Assembly (NCBI GenBank): GCA_937899785.1
Contig: CALCCG010000183.1
Location: 33,733-97,732, forward strand
From: an uncultured Erythrobacter sp.
GTDB lineage: Bacteria; Pseudomonadota; Alphaproteobacteria; Sphingomonadales; Sphingomonadaceae
Length of the DNA: 64,000 nt
Direction of reading: 5' to 3'
Notes under the pieces: model-generated
What the model was told of the DNA's origin: nothing
What the model saw: only the letters and a program-made list of their open reading frames with translations
Databases searched by the model: none
Shown: one piece after another, positions 55,813 to 63,056 of the stretch
How positions within the stretch are numbered: the stretch's first letter is position 1
Layout: the number at the start of each line of letters is the position of its first letter
Translations under genes and position numbers: made by a program

Positions 55813-56214
55813 TCAAGCCATCAAAATGTTCATGACAGCAGCGGCGATGGGCCGCCCGCGGTCATCTTGCCACGCCTCGACCGAAAGGTTTGCATTGCGT
55901 CGACCAAGCCTTGTCACGCGCGCCAGCGCAAAGGTAGGCTTCTGCTTACCCGCTGAGAGATACTGCACGGTGATGTTGATTGGCTTGAGTACGGGTTCGC
56001 GGCCTTCCTTCAAGAGCACGGATCGCAACGCGGCGTAGCCCGCGTTTTCAAGCAAGCCGGCGGTTGCGCCACCATGAAAGGCGCCGGGGCGCCCTTCGAC
56101 GTTTGGACCAAAATCGACGGTCAGAACGGGCAGCTCATTCTCGATCCGCTCCACTTGAATGCCGAGCGAGCGCGCGTAGGCGGGGAGGTGATCGTGAGTG
56201 TGCTGGTCAGCCAT
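55813..56214 (-). CDS. PaaI-type hot-dog thioesterase
   Basis: This 133-residue single hot-dog-fold protein has PGAFHGGATAGLLENAGYAALRSVL near residue 38, with the HGG and Asp/Glu positions typical of PaaI thioesterases, and a basic GRRNANLSVEAWQDDRGRPIA end. It overlaps the next upstream thioesterase gene by eight bases in the same direction. They may form a mixed dimer or have different acyl-CoA substrates, which is speculative. Confidence 0.87.
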   Translation of the reverse strand: MADQHTHDHLPAYARSLGIQVERIENELPVLTVDFGPNVEGRPGAFHGGATAGLLENAGYAALRSVLLKEGREPVLKPINITVQYLSAGKQKPTFALARVTRLGRRNANLSVEAWQDDRGRPIAAAVMNILMA

Positions 56215-56695
56215 CGACTGTGGACCCCGGCTGGTCCGTTGAACGCGGGTCCTGCCCGATCGTCATGAAAACCCCCGCTACATGCGCCACCGGATCGTCG
56301 ATTTTTCCATCGTGCGCAACTCCTCGCACAAAGGCGGCTGAGCGTGTTGTGCGGTAGCACTCCACTCGGCCAAACACCGCCGTGCCTTCATGGGCCGGGC
56401 GCTGATAATCGACACGCAGATCAAGCGTAGCGATCGGCAAAAAAATGCCAGTGGTCTGCCAGATGGCCATTCCGCTAGCCATATCCATCAAGCTAACGAT
56501 GGGACCGGACGCCAGAACGGAACTGTGCGGCTCTCCAAGCAGGTCTTCGCGCCAAGGCAGTTTCAGCTCGACCCAGTTTTCGGCGTGTTGGCTGTAGCGC
56601 AGTCCAAGCCAGCCCGAATGTCCGTGGCGAAAGAAGAATTTTCCGGCCTCAGCGGGATCAAAACGTGCGGGCGCCGGAGACGGGTCTTTGCTCAT
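56207..56695 (-). CDS. PaaI-type hot-dog thioesterase (second copy)
   Basis: About 162 residues from ATG 56695. The hot-dog helix is ASGPIVSLMDMASGMAIWQT near residue 65, with the later YQRPAHEGTAVFGRVECYRTTRS. It shares fold and length with the overlapping downstream copy but has a longer N-terminus. Diverging upstream is the candidate peptide-modification locus at 56822. The two thioesterases have no visible tie to it. Confidence 0.85.
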   Translation of the reverse strand: MSKDPSPAPARFDPAEAGKFFFRHGHSGWLGLRYSQHAENWVELKLPWREDLLGEPHSSVLASGPIVSLMDMASGMAIWQTTGIFLPIATLDLRVDYQRPAHEGTAVFGRVECYRTTRSAAFVRGVAHDGKIDDPVAHVAGVFMTIGQDPRSTDQPGSTVDG

Positions 56696-56707
56696 CGCTG
56701 ACGACCC

Positions 56708-56735
56708 TTGGAGCCGCCTGCGTTTCATTACAATC
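56708..56735 (+). promoter_or_regulatory. Possible sigma70-type promoter for the peptide locus
   Basis: CTTGGA or TTGGAG (imperfect -35) and TACAAT (good -10) are spaced 15-16 bases apart about 90 bases before the ATG at 56822. It is a weak prediction. Confidence 0.3.
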
Positions 56736-56821
56736 CTTTAATTTCCGAACTGACCCAAGCCCAGTCACTCTCATAAGCGCGCCGCAGCATTCTCCCGGCG
56801 CTTTAGCAAGAGGAACGATCT

Positions 56822-56980
56822 ATGAGCACACCCAATATCGATATCACGTCCATTCCGGGCCTTGAGACCGGTCAAGGCCTTTTTGGATCCATCAAGCAGG
56901 GCGCTGCATCCTATGATGATAGTGTGGTTGACATAATGGTTTATGTCTACGACGTGCTCCCGCCCGAAGCGTTGTTGTGA
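56822..56980 (+). CDS. Small peptide, candidate RiPP precursor
   Basis: This 52-codon ORF is too short for the ORF track but has AAGAGGAA seven bases before ATG 56822. It begins MSTPNIDITS. A polar, glycine-containing segment (SIPGLETGQGLFGSIKQ, residues 10-26) could be a leader recognised by an enzyme. The end, SYDDSVVDIMVYVYDVLPPEALL, is hydrophobic with alternating Val/Tyr and a double Pro, and could be the modified core. There is no Cys, no GG cleavage motif and no signal peptide. A gap of 26 bases separates it from the next gene, and all three genes read in one direction. A membrane-active or signal peptide, or a simple regulatory ORF, are alternatives. Confidence 0.7.
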   Translation: MSTPNIDITSIPGLETGQGLFGSIKQGAASYDDSVVDIMVYVYDVLPPEALL

Positions 56981-57006
56981 CGGTGACGCTGGACGGGCCT
57001 TTGTGA

Positions 57007-57996
57007 ATGCAAATTCATCCGGCCATCGCGGCGCTGCGGAGCCCATCGAGCCAGCAGCGTCGCGCTAGCGCGCAGACCACTGCCGCGATGCGGCGCGCTC
57101 GCGATAGCTGGCTCGATCTGGATCAGACACGCCGCCTGATTGATGGTTTGGAGCGCTATGGCACCGGCGGACGGCTTGATGATTGCTCCGAGCTCAACCG
57201 GGTTATGGGTGATCCCGAGCTAGCTCAAACTTGGGTCAACACCCTGTTTGCTGCGACACTCAAGGAGCTTCGGGCTTGGCCGTTTGGAGAGGCCCCTTTC
57301 CGATACCGTGTGGCTTCAGCCTTCGCGACAATGCAATTGCTCGAAGCGGGCGAAGCCACGTTGACCCTCGCTGCCTACGAGCCTCTCGAAGGTATCGAGG
57401 AACCTTCCAGCGCACTCTTTTCCGATCGCCACTCGATCGAGCTTATCCTTACCGGCGCGGCTTCTGGATTGAAGCACACAATTGCACTTCCGGTTGGCGG
57501 CGAAGGTGGCCCGGTCCGGAGTGAGCGCAAGCGCTGGTGCCGCGGCGATCAAATCGAAACGCGCCCGATGGCCGAGGCACGTCACATCGTGCGTGTTGAG
57601 CGGTCGCTTGTGCTCCTGCAACTCACCCGTGAGCCTCTTCGTGCGCGACCAGTGCGAGAGGTTTCTTTGGCGACAGGTGCCGTGGTTCGCACAGCAAGCG
57701 GTGATAAGTCGGCCAGCCAGACCGTTATGGCGCTCAGCGTGTTAGGGGCGCTGCGCGCATACAATTCTCTTGATGTGATGGAGGAGACTGCGCTGAACCT
57801 TGAAGAAGACGTGGATGTGCGATGGGAAGCGGCTCGCCAGGCGCTGGGACTGGGCGCGGTGAGAGGTATGGGTGTTCTGGAAGCCTTGGCGATCCGGGAT
57901 GACGATCCACTTTCGCAACCGGCTATCGCGCTCAAAGAGCAATTGCTTAGTGGGCTTCGTGGATCATCTTTAACGGACTTTCAATGCCGCTCTTGA
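57007..57996 (+). CDS. Uncharacterised protein, probable inactive relative of the downstream cupin-like enzyme
   Basis: The 329-residue protein has no signal or membrane part. Residues 1-120 are mainly helical (AMRRARDSWLDLDQTRRLI). Residues 140-230 look like a beta-rich domain (HSIELILTGAASGLKHTIALP, GDQIETRPMAEARHIVRVER). A helical end follows (ALSVLGALRAYNSLDVMEE). Read by eye, 180-245 aligns with residues 168-230 of the downstream protein, but the HDH and DVH metal ligands are not kept. It could be a scaffold or partner that binds the peptide. It overlaps the next gene by 13 bases. The exact family is not known to me. Confidence 0.75.
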   Translation: MQIHPAIAALRSPSSQQRRASAQTTAAMRRARDSWLDLDQTRRLIDGLERYGTGGRLDDCSELNRVMGDPELAQTWVNTLFAATLKELRAWPFGEAPFRYRVASAFATMQLLEAGEATLTLAAYEPLEGIEEPSSALFSDRHSIELILTGAASGLKHTIALPVGGEGGPVRSERKRWCRGDQIETRPMAEARHIVRVERSLVLLQLTREPLRARPVREVSLATGAVVRTASGDKSASQTVMALSVLGALRAYNSLDVMEETALNLEEDVDVRWEAARQALGLGAVRGMGVLEALAIRDDDPLSQPAIALKEQLLSGLRGSSLTDFQCRS

Positions 57997-58889
57997 TCGA
58001 CGACGCCTCGTCGCAGAGCTGCTCATTGCCCGAAGCGATCGAGGCGCTGGCGGATCTCGGCTTTGACCCATACGATGAAGGCTCGACGCTGGAGGCTGCC
58101 GCGTGGCTCAAACGTCTGACCAACAACCGGGAATTCCTCAGCCGATTGCTCATAGATCGCCTGGCTGGCCGGGTTGGTGGCGGGAGCGGGATGGCGCTGG
58201 AAAGCGGGTACGGGCCACAAGCGATAGTCTTGAGCGGCCTGCGAGGTTCCATGTTCTTGCGCGCGAACATCTGGCCCGCTGAACAAGATCTTTGCTTTCA
58301 GACAAGCGGCGCGGCGAACTTCGTTTACGGGGTTCCGCACGATCACAATTTCAGCTTTCTCACCAGCGGTTATTGCGGGCCAGGCTATCGCAGCGACTAT
58401 TTCGAATACGACTATGAAGAGGTAGTCGGCTATCCTGGTGAGCCAGCAGGTCTTCGGTTTATTGAACGCAGCGCGCTTCATGAGGGCAAGCTCATGCTCT
58501 ACCGCGCGCATGTTGATGTCCATTCACAGCTCCCGCCCGAGGCGTTGTCGGTTTCTCTTAACGTTATGCACGTTGACCCGGCGCAAGCGTGGTTTGATCA
58601 ATACGGATTTGATTTGGAACGCGGCGAGATCAGCCGGGTGCTTAGCCCCAACGCAACTGAGGCTTTTCTGCGCGTAGCGGTCGCGAACGCCACGGACGAA
58701 GCGCTTGACTACGCCGAGTGGGTTGGCGCGCATCACCCAAGCGAGCGGTTGCGGTTGGCAAGCTACGAGGCGCGTGCAGCTCTGGGAGATGAAGCAGAGC
58801 AAGACGCGCTGTGGCGCGAGAGCGAAGCGAGTGGAAGCCGTATGGTCGCCGCGATTGCAACGCGTCGCCGAGCGGCCATAACGGGTTAG
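57984..58889 (+). CDS. Cupin-like three-histidine protein, candidate peptide-modifying enzyme
   Basis: This 301-residue protein has a helical start (1-75) and a beta-rich core (80-225), then a helical, repeat-like end (225-301). The core holds VYGVPHDHNFSFLTSGYCGPG, with H119 and H121, and GKLMLYRAHVDVHSQLPPEALSVSLN, with H180. This HxH...H arrangement without the usual cupin Glu is like that of cysteine and thiol dioxygenases, which bind Fe(II) with three histidines. I recall similar proteins being mislabelled 'transposase' in databases, but there is no transposase motif here. It probably oxidises or otherwise modifies the peptide at 56822, which is inference. Confidence 0.72.
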   Translation: MPLLIDDASSQSCSLPEAIEALADLGFDPYDEGSTLEAAAWLKRLTNNREFLSRLLIDRLAGRVGGGSGMALESGYGPQAIVLSGLRGSMFLRANIWPAEQDLCFQTSGAANFVYGVPHDHNFSFLTSGYCGPGYRSDYFEYDYEEVVGYPGEPAGLRFIERSALHEGKLMLYRAHVDVHSQLPPEALSVSLNVMHVDPAQAWFDQYGFDLERGEISRVLSPNATEAFLRVAVANATDEALDYAEWVGAHHPSERLRLASYEARAALGDEAEQDALWRESEASGSRMVAAIATRRRAAITG

Positions 58890-59356
58890 ATCGTTCCACC
58901 TGCGAGCCGGTCGATCGCGCCTTGCAGGATTACAGCCGCGGCGTGGGCATCGATCGCCTCGGCGCGTTTGGCTCGGCTCATGTCTTGCGCGATCATCGCG
59001 CTCTCGGCGCTCGCAGTGGACCAGCGTTCATCCCACAAGAGCACAGGAAGCCCAAAAGCTTGAGAACAGTTGCCGGCAAAGGCGCGGCTCGCTTGCGCAC
59101 GCGGGCCTTCGCTGCCGTCCATGTTGCGTGGCAGACCCAGGACGATACCCACAACGCTGCGCTCAGTGATCAGCGCAGCCAGGCGGTCGCGATCACGGCT
59201 CCATTTGCCGCGGCCCAAAGTCTTGCCCGCGCTCGCAAAGCGCCACCCTGCGTCACACAAGGCGGTGCCGATCGTCTTCGTGCCAAGGTCAAGGCCAAGC
59301 AGGACGCCACCGTCTGGCAGCGCCTCGGCAAAATCAATCGCACTCTTGGCAATCAG
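58886..59356 (-). CDS. ruvX: RuvX/YqgF putative Holliday junction resolvase
   Basis: This RNase H-like nuclease acts in pre-16S rRNA 5' end processing. About 156 residues, the standard size, if it begins at CTG 59356 (LIAKSAIDFAEALPDGG), overlapping the stop of the upstream gene as CTGA. Motifs are LLGLDLGTKTIGTAL with the first catalytic Asp, GIVLGLPRNMDGSEG, LLWDERWSTASAE and IDAHAAAVILQGA. No ATG, GTG or TTG gives this size. The track start at 59440 would overlap the DUF3089 gene by 88 bases. A CTG start, or an error there, needs checking. Confidence 0.9.
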   Translation of the reverse strand: MIAKSAIDFAEALPDGGVLLGLDLGTKTIGTALCDAGWRFASAGKTLGRGKWSRDRDRLAALITERSVVGIVLGLPRNMDGSEGPRAQASRAFAGNCSQAFGLPVLLWDERWSTASAESAMIAQDMSRAKRAEAIDAHAAAVILQGAIDRLAGGTI

Positions 59357-60585
59357 GGCGCAGCGCTCGGTTCGGAGGGCATGGCTGTGCCCGCCATCGA
59401 GAGCGCTCGCCGCGCCACGTCGGCCTGTGTGTTGGCCCAAAACAGCGGGATATCATACACATGATAATTGTTGCCCGGCAGCACAAAGGGCCCGAGTTCC
59501 GGCGGGTCACCGATAAGCAGAATCCCCCGTTCATCGCATCGTGCGGGAACAGCGGCGGGCACAAGCTCGCCGTCGGATATGCTCTCATCGGGCACCAAAG
59601 TGCCGAGATTAGCGCTTGCAACGGCCGACCCGCCAAAGGCTCCGGTAAGCGGGTTGGAACACAAAATCTGGCTATCGCCGCGTGGCTCCCCGTCGAAGCC
59701 CACTGATGATGCGTAGGTCTCCATTAGTAGGGAGGGCTCGGCAGGCTCGGCAAAGCTCGACCAAGAAATAAGGCACCTGGTTTGCGCGGCGGTGGCGCAA
59801 GCGGGAAGTCCTATGGCTGGCAGATCATGATCAATCGAAACGGGCCAGCCGATCGCGTAGGCGGCAATCAAGCGCTCTCCCATTGGACCAGGCATCACTT
59901 CTTCGCGCAACAACCGAAGGAGATGAAGCGAGCCTTGGCTATGCCCCGCGAGCACAACCGGCGTGTCATCGTCGAGAGACTCTGCAAAGTAGCGATAAGC
60001 CTGCAAAACGTCAGCGTAGGCGGCATCAATGGCGTCCTGCGCTTCGGGTTGATCCGTCATGAACGCTCCCATGGTCGCCTGACGATATCGCGGAGCCCAG
60101 ATCTGCGACGCAGAGTTGAAGGCGCTGGCCATTCCGCGGACATAGGTGCGCGCAAGATTATCCGCCTCCGCGCCACCTTCCGGCGCAACGGCCGCGTTCC
60201 AATCATCGCGGCTCAGATAGCTGGTCGGGTGGACGAAGAAGACTGCGAAGTCGGGTGCATCGGGAGCCTTACCTTGTTCTCCTTGGGTCTTTGGCTCAAC
60301 GGAGGGTTCGGGGTCATCGGGTGACGAAGGGTCAGGCGCGGGCGATGCCAAAGGTGCGTAGGCTGGCTGCCAGCGGGCGGGGTCCTTTAGTCCCATTCCA
60401 GGACGAGAGATCCATAAAGCGGGATCATCATAGGCGCTATCTTCCAGCGGCTCTTGCGCAACGAACTCAGCTGATGGCACAAAGGTTGCCTTCATTATTT
60501 CGTCGCGAAACAGCTCAAAGGCGATCCCAGCGAGAAACACAAGCAAAATGCAAAAGGCAATAAAATACAGAAACTTCTTGGCCAT
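59353..60585 (-). CDS. DUF3089 alpha/beta-hydrolase-like protein
   Basis: The 410-residue protein is anchored by an N-terminal membrane helix (FLYFIAFCILLVFLAGIAFEL). FAVFFVHPTSYLSRDDWNA and the nucleophile elbow VVLAGHSQGSLHLLRLL (Ser near residue 218) place it in DUF3089, a hydrolase-like family of unknown substrate. It lies 41 bases after lepB in a single-strand gene run. Confidence 0.88.
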   Translation of the reverse strand: MAKKFLYFIAFCILLVFLAGIAFELFRDEIMKATFVPSAEFVAQEPLEDSAYDDPALWISRPGMGLKDPARWQPAYAPLASPAPDPSSPDDPEPSVEPKTQGEQGKAPDAPDFAVFFVHPTSYLSRDDWNAAVAPEGGAEADNLARTYVRGMASAFNSASQIWAPRYRQATMGAFMTDQPEAQDAIDAAYADVLQAYRYFAESLDDDTPVVLAGHSQGSLHLLRLLREEVMPGPMGERLIAAYAIGWPVSIDHDLPAIGLPACATAAQTRCLISWSSFAEPAEPSLLMETYASSVGFDGEPRGDSQILCSNPLTGAFGGSAVASANLGTLVPDESISDGELVPAAVPARCDERGILLIGDPPELGPFVLPGNNYHVYDIPLFWANTQADVARRALSMAGTAMPSEPSAAP

Positions 60586-60626
60586 GGGCTGCCTTTCTTA
60601 TCCCCTTGGTTGGAAGCGATTTGAGG

Positions 60627-61592
60627 TCAGCGGTCAGTCCCGTCTGCCTCTGACATCGTGGGCCGAAGCGTGCTCCAGGCGCGATCTCCGCGAAGGCTGG
60701 TATACCAGCTCACCGGGTTCCAGGTCGTCGAGCCATCGAGGCTGAACGTAATAAACTCGGCGCGTCCCCCAACATTCTCGAGCGGGATCGATCCACCAAG
60801 GCCGCGATCTTCAGCGCTGGCGCGGCTGTCTGCGCTTTCATCGCGGTTGTCTCCCATCACAAAAACGTGGCCTTCTGGCACGGTGACAGGTCCGAAATTG
60901 TCGAGGCCCTGATTGCGATGATCGATGATGAGGTAGGAAGCGCCGTTTGGGAGCGTCTCGCGATAAGTGGGAAGCTCGTAAAATTCTTCTCCGGACGGTT
61001 CGCGATCCCGAAAGCCAGTGAAGCTGGAAAGGCAGGGGATGCCTTGGCATAACAGTTCTGGCTCGAATGGGATGCGAACGGCGGGAACCACTTCGCGTTT
61101 GACCATCGTCCCGTTAAGAATGATCCGCCCTTCGCGCACTTGGATCGTGTCACCCGGCAAGGCCACAACGCGCTTGATGTAGTCTTCGTTGCGGGTTGGA
61201 TGCACGGGTATCACGATATCGCCGTATTCAGGCGTCGCCTCCCATACACGCCATGTGCCGCGCGGGAGCATGTGAAAGCTCGCTGAGGCCCACGACCAAC
61301 CATAAGGGTACTTGCTGACCACCAAGCGATCGCCAACATGCAGTGTCGGCATCATCGATGTCGATGGGATGTAAAACGGCTTCGCAACAAGGCTATGGAA
61401 CGCCAGCACGGCAAGAAGCATCAGCGCCAGTCCGCGCATCTCCGCGAGCCAATCAACCTTCTCGTCCTTGCCGGCCTTATCGTACGCCTCATTCTTCAGC
61501 GCGGCGGCGCCATTGTCCTCAGCCCCCTCGAGCTGCGAATCGGCGGGCGTGTCAGTATCCTGGGAGGATTCGGGGATCTTGGTCTGGCTCAA
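60627..61592 (-). CDS. lepB: Signal peptidase I
   Basis: LepB cleaves signal peptides at the periplasmic face of the inner membrane. From TTG 61592 the protein has 321 residues. An N-terminal membrane helix (about 52-71, GLALMLLAVLAFHSLVAKPF) is followed by IPSTSMMPTLHVGDRLVV, with the nucleophilic Ser, and IKRVVALPGDTIQV with the general-base Lys. GHVFVMGDNRDESADSRA is box E. A longer TTG at 61643 would overlap acpS; 61592 leaves 19 bases. The gene order pdxJ, acpS, lepB is common in this group. Confidence 0.96.
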   Translation of the reverse strand: MSQTKIPESSQDTDTPADSQLEGAEDNGAAALKNEAYDKAGKDEKVDWLAEMRGLALMLLAVLAFHSLVAKPFYIPSTSMMPTLHVGDRLVVSKYPYGWSWASASFHMLPRGTWRVWEATPEYGDIVIPVHPTRNEDYIKRVVALPGDTIQVREGRIILNGTMVKREVVPAVRIPFEPELLCQGIPCLSSFTGFRDREPSGEEFYELPTYRETLPNGASYLIIDHRNQGLDNFGPVTVPEGHVFVMGDNRDESADSRASAEDRGLGGSIPLENVGGRAEFITFSLDGSTTWNPVSWYTSLRGDRAWSTLRPTMSEADGTDR

Positions 61593-61611
61593 GGTCTTCT
61601 TTTCGATTGGG

Positions 61612-62016
61612 TCAGGGCTTGGGCAAGGCTTCGATGACAACAAAGGCCTGCGCCCACGGATGATCGTCGGTTAGGGTCAGATGAATGTGCGCGTCATGCC
61701 CGGCGGGAGTTATTTCTTCAAGCCGCTTAGCCGCTCCGCCAAAGAGCGCAAGGGTGGGAGCCCCCGATGGAGCGTTGACGACGCCAATGTCTTTCATGAA
61801 GACACCGCGTCGAAAACCGGTGCCCACAGCCTTGCTGAAGGCCTCCTTCGCGGCGAAGCGCTTCGCGTAGGTTCCTGCGATTGTGTAAGGGCGGCGGCGA
61901 GCCTTGGCGCGCTCGGCTTCCGTGAAGACACGGTTTTCGAAGCGTTCGCCAAAGCGATCGAGCGAATTGGCGATGCGGTCGATATTGCAAAGGTCAGAGC
62001 CGAGGCCGATGATCAT
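61612..62016 (-). CDS. acpS: Holo-[acyl-carrier-protein] synthase
   Basis: AcpS attaches the phosphopantetheine arm to acyl carrier protein, enabling fatty acid synthesis. The 134-residue sequence begins [15 protein letters not shown], with the metal-binding Asp, and has [16 protein letters not shown] with the second metal ligand Glu. It lies between the small membrane protein gene and lepB in one run. Confidence 0.95.
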   Translation of the reverse strand: MIIGLGSDLCNIDRIANSLDRFGERFENRVFTEAERAKARRRPYTIAGTYAKRFAAKEAFSKAVGTGFRRGVFMKDIGVVNAPSGAPTLALFGGAAKRLEEITPAGHDAHIHLTLTDDHPWAQAFVVIEALPKP

Positions 62017-62031
62017 TATAGCTTTCTCCGG

Positions 62032-62319
62032 TCAGTCGCCGCGCGTGAGCAGGCCGATGAGCAGCAGGAACGCGATGGTGTGAAGCATCACCTGGCTCTT
62101 AAACAGCGGGTGCGCCAGATCACCATGGGCAAAGCGTAGCGCGCCGACATAGCCGAACATCTGAAGCACAACCCAACCTGCGGCGAAGGGCAGCAGCACG
62201 CCGCTCGCAAAGGCGTAACCCAAAAGGCCAATCGCAGTCAGGAACAAGGCCGCCGCCGCGCCAGCCCAGCGGGTTTGCTCTTTGGTCAGCTCCGGTGCGT
62301 TCTCAGGCGAGGTGTTCAT
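62032..62319 (-). CDS. Small membrane protein of unknown function
   Basis: This 95-residue protein has three hydrophobic segments (WAGAAAALFLTAIGLLGYAFAS, LPFAAGWVVLQMFGYVGALRF and VMLHTIAFLLLIGLL). No recognisable domain is seen. Its ATG overlaps the pdxJ stop by four bases, and acpS follows after 15 bases, so it belongs to this operon. Confidence 0.8.
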   Translation of the reverse strand: MNTSPENAPELTKEQTRWAGAAAALFLTAIGLLGYAFASGVLLPFAAGWVVLQMFGYVGALRFAHGDLAHPLFKSQVMLHTIAFLLLIGLLTRGD

Positions 62320-63056
62320 CGCGCGGCGTCCATCAGATCACGCATCCTACCGATGGCGCCCTCAAGCCCGATAAACACCGCTTCGCCGATCAGATAGTGC
62401 CCGATGTTAAGCTCGGCGATCTGCGGGATAGCCGCAATCGGCTGGACGTTCTCAAAGGTGAGGCCGTGGCCGGCATGCGGCTCAATGCCGTTCTTGGCGG
62501 CGAGCGCGGCCATATCGGAAATGCGCTTCATCTCGCTCGCGACTTTCTTGCTATCGCCATCAAGGAAGGCGTGCGCGTATTCGCCGGTATGGAATTCGAC
62601 GACGGGCGCCCCCAGACGCAGGGCGGCGTCCAGCTGTCGCTCGGTCGCCTCGATGAACAGCGAAACCCGTATATCCGCCTCGCGCAATTGCTCGACAATC
62701 GGGACGAGCGAATTGTGCAGACCCGCCGCGTCGAGCCCGCCTTCGGTGGTGCGCTCCTCGCGCTTTTCCGGCACGATGCAGGCCGCGTGCGGTTTGTGGC
62801 GCAACGCAATTTCCAGCATTTCGGGCGTTGCCGCCATTTCCAGATTGAGCGGCAGATCGGTCGCGCTCTGAATGCGGGCCAGGTCTTCATCGCGGATATG
62901 GCGGCGGTCTTCGCGCAGATGCGCGGTGATGCCATCGCCGCCCACGCTCGCGACAATCTGGGCCGCGCGCACCGGATCGGGATGATCCCCGCCGCGCGCG
63001 TTACGGATGGTGGCGACGTGATCGATGTTGACGCCCAATCGCAGGGGAGCGATCAT
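62316..63056 (-). CDS. pdxJ: Pyridoxine 5'-phosphate synthase
   Basis: PdxJ condenses 3-amino-2-oxopropyl phosphate with deoxyxylulose phosphate to give pyridoxine 5'-phosphate, in the DXP-dependent vitamin B6 route. It has 246 residues. RLGVNIDHVATIRNARGGDHPDP is the N-terminal signature, with GGDGITAHLREDRRHIRD and EPHAGHGLTFENV following. ATG 63056 is preceded by GGACCAGGG and overlaps the upstream hydrolase stop by four bases. Confidence 0.97.
   Translation of the reverse strand: MIAPLRLGVNIDHVATIRNARGGDHPDPVRAAQIVASVGGDGITAHLREDRRHIRDEDLARIQSATDLPLNLEMAATPEMLEIALRHKPHAACIVPEKREERTTEGGLDAAGLHNSLVPIVEQLREADIRVSLFIEATERQLDAALRLGAPVVEFHTGEYAHAFLDGDSKKVASEMKRISDMAALAAKNGIEPHAGHGLTFENVQPIAAIPQIAELNIGHYLIGEAVFIGLEGAIGRMRDLMDAAR

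Noticed and set aside
57984-58889. Reading this gene as a transposase, as some databases may
   Set aside because: No DDE or HUH motif, no terminal inverted repeats and no target duplication are visible; the HDH...DVH core fits a cupin-type fold.
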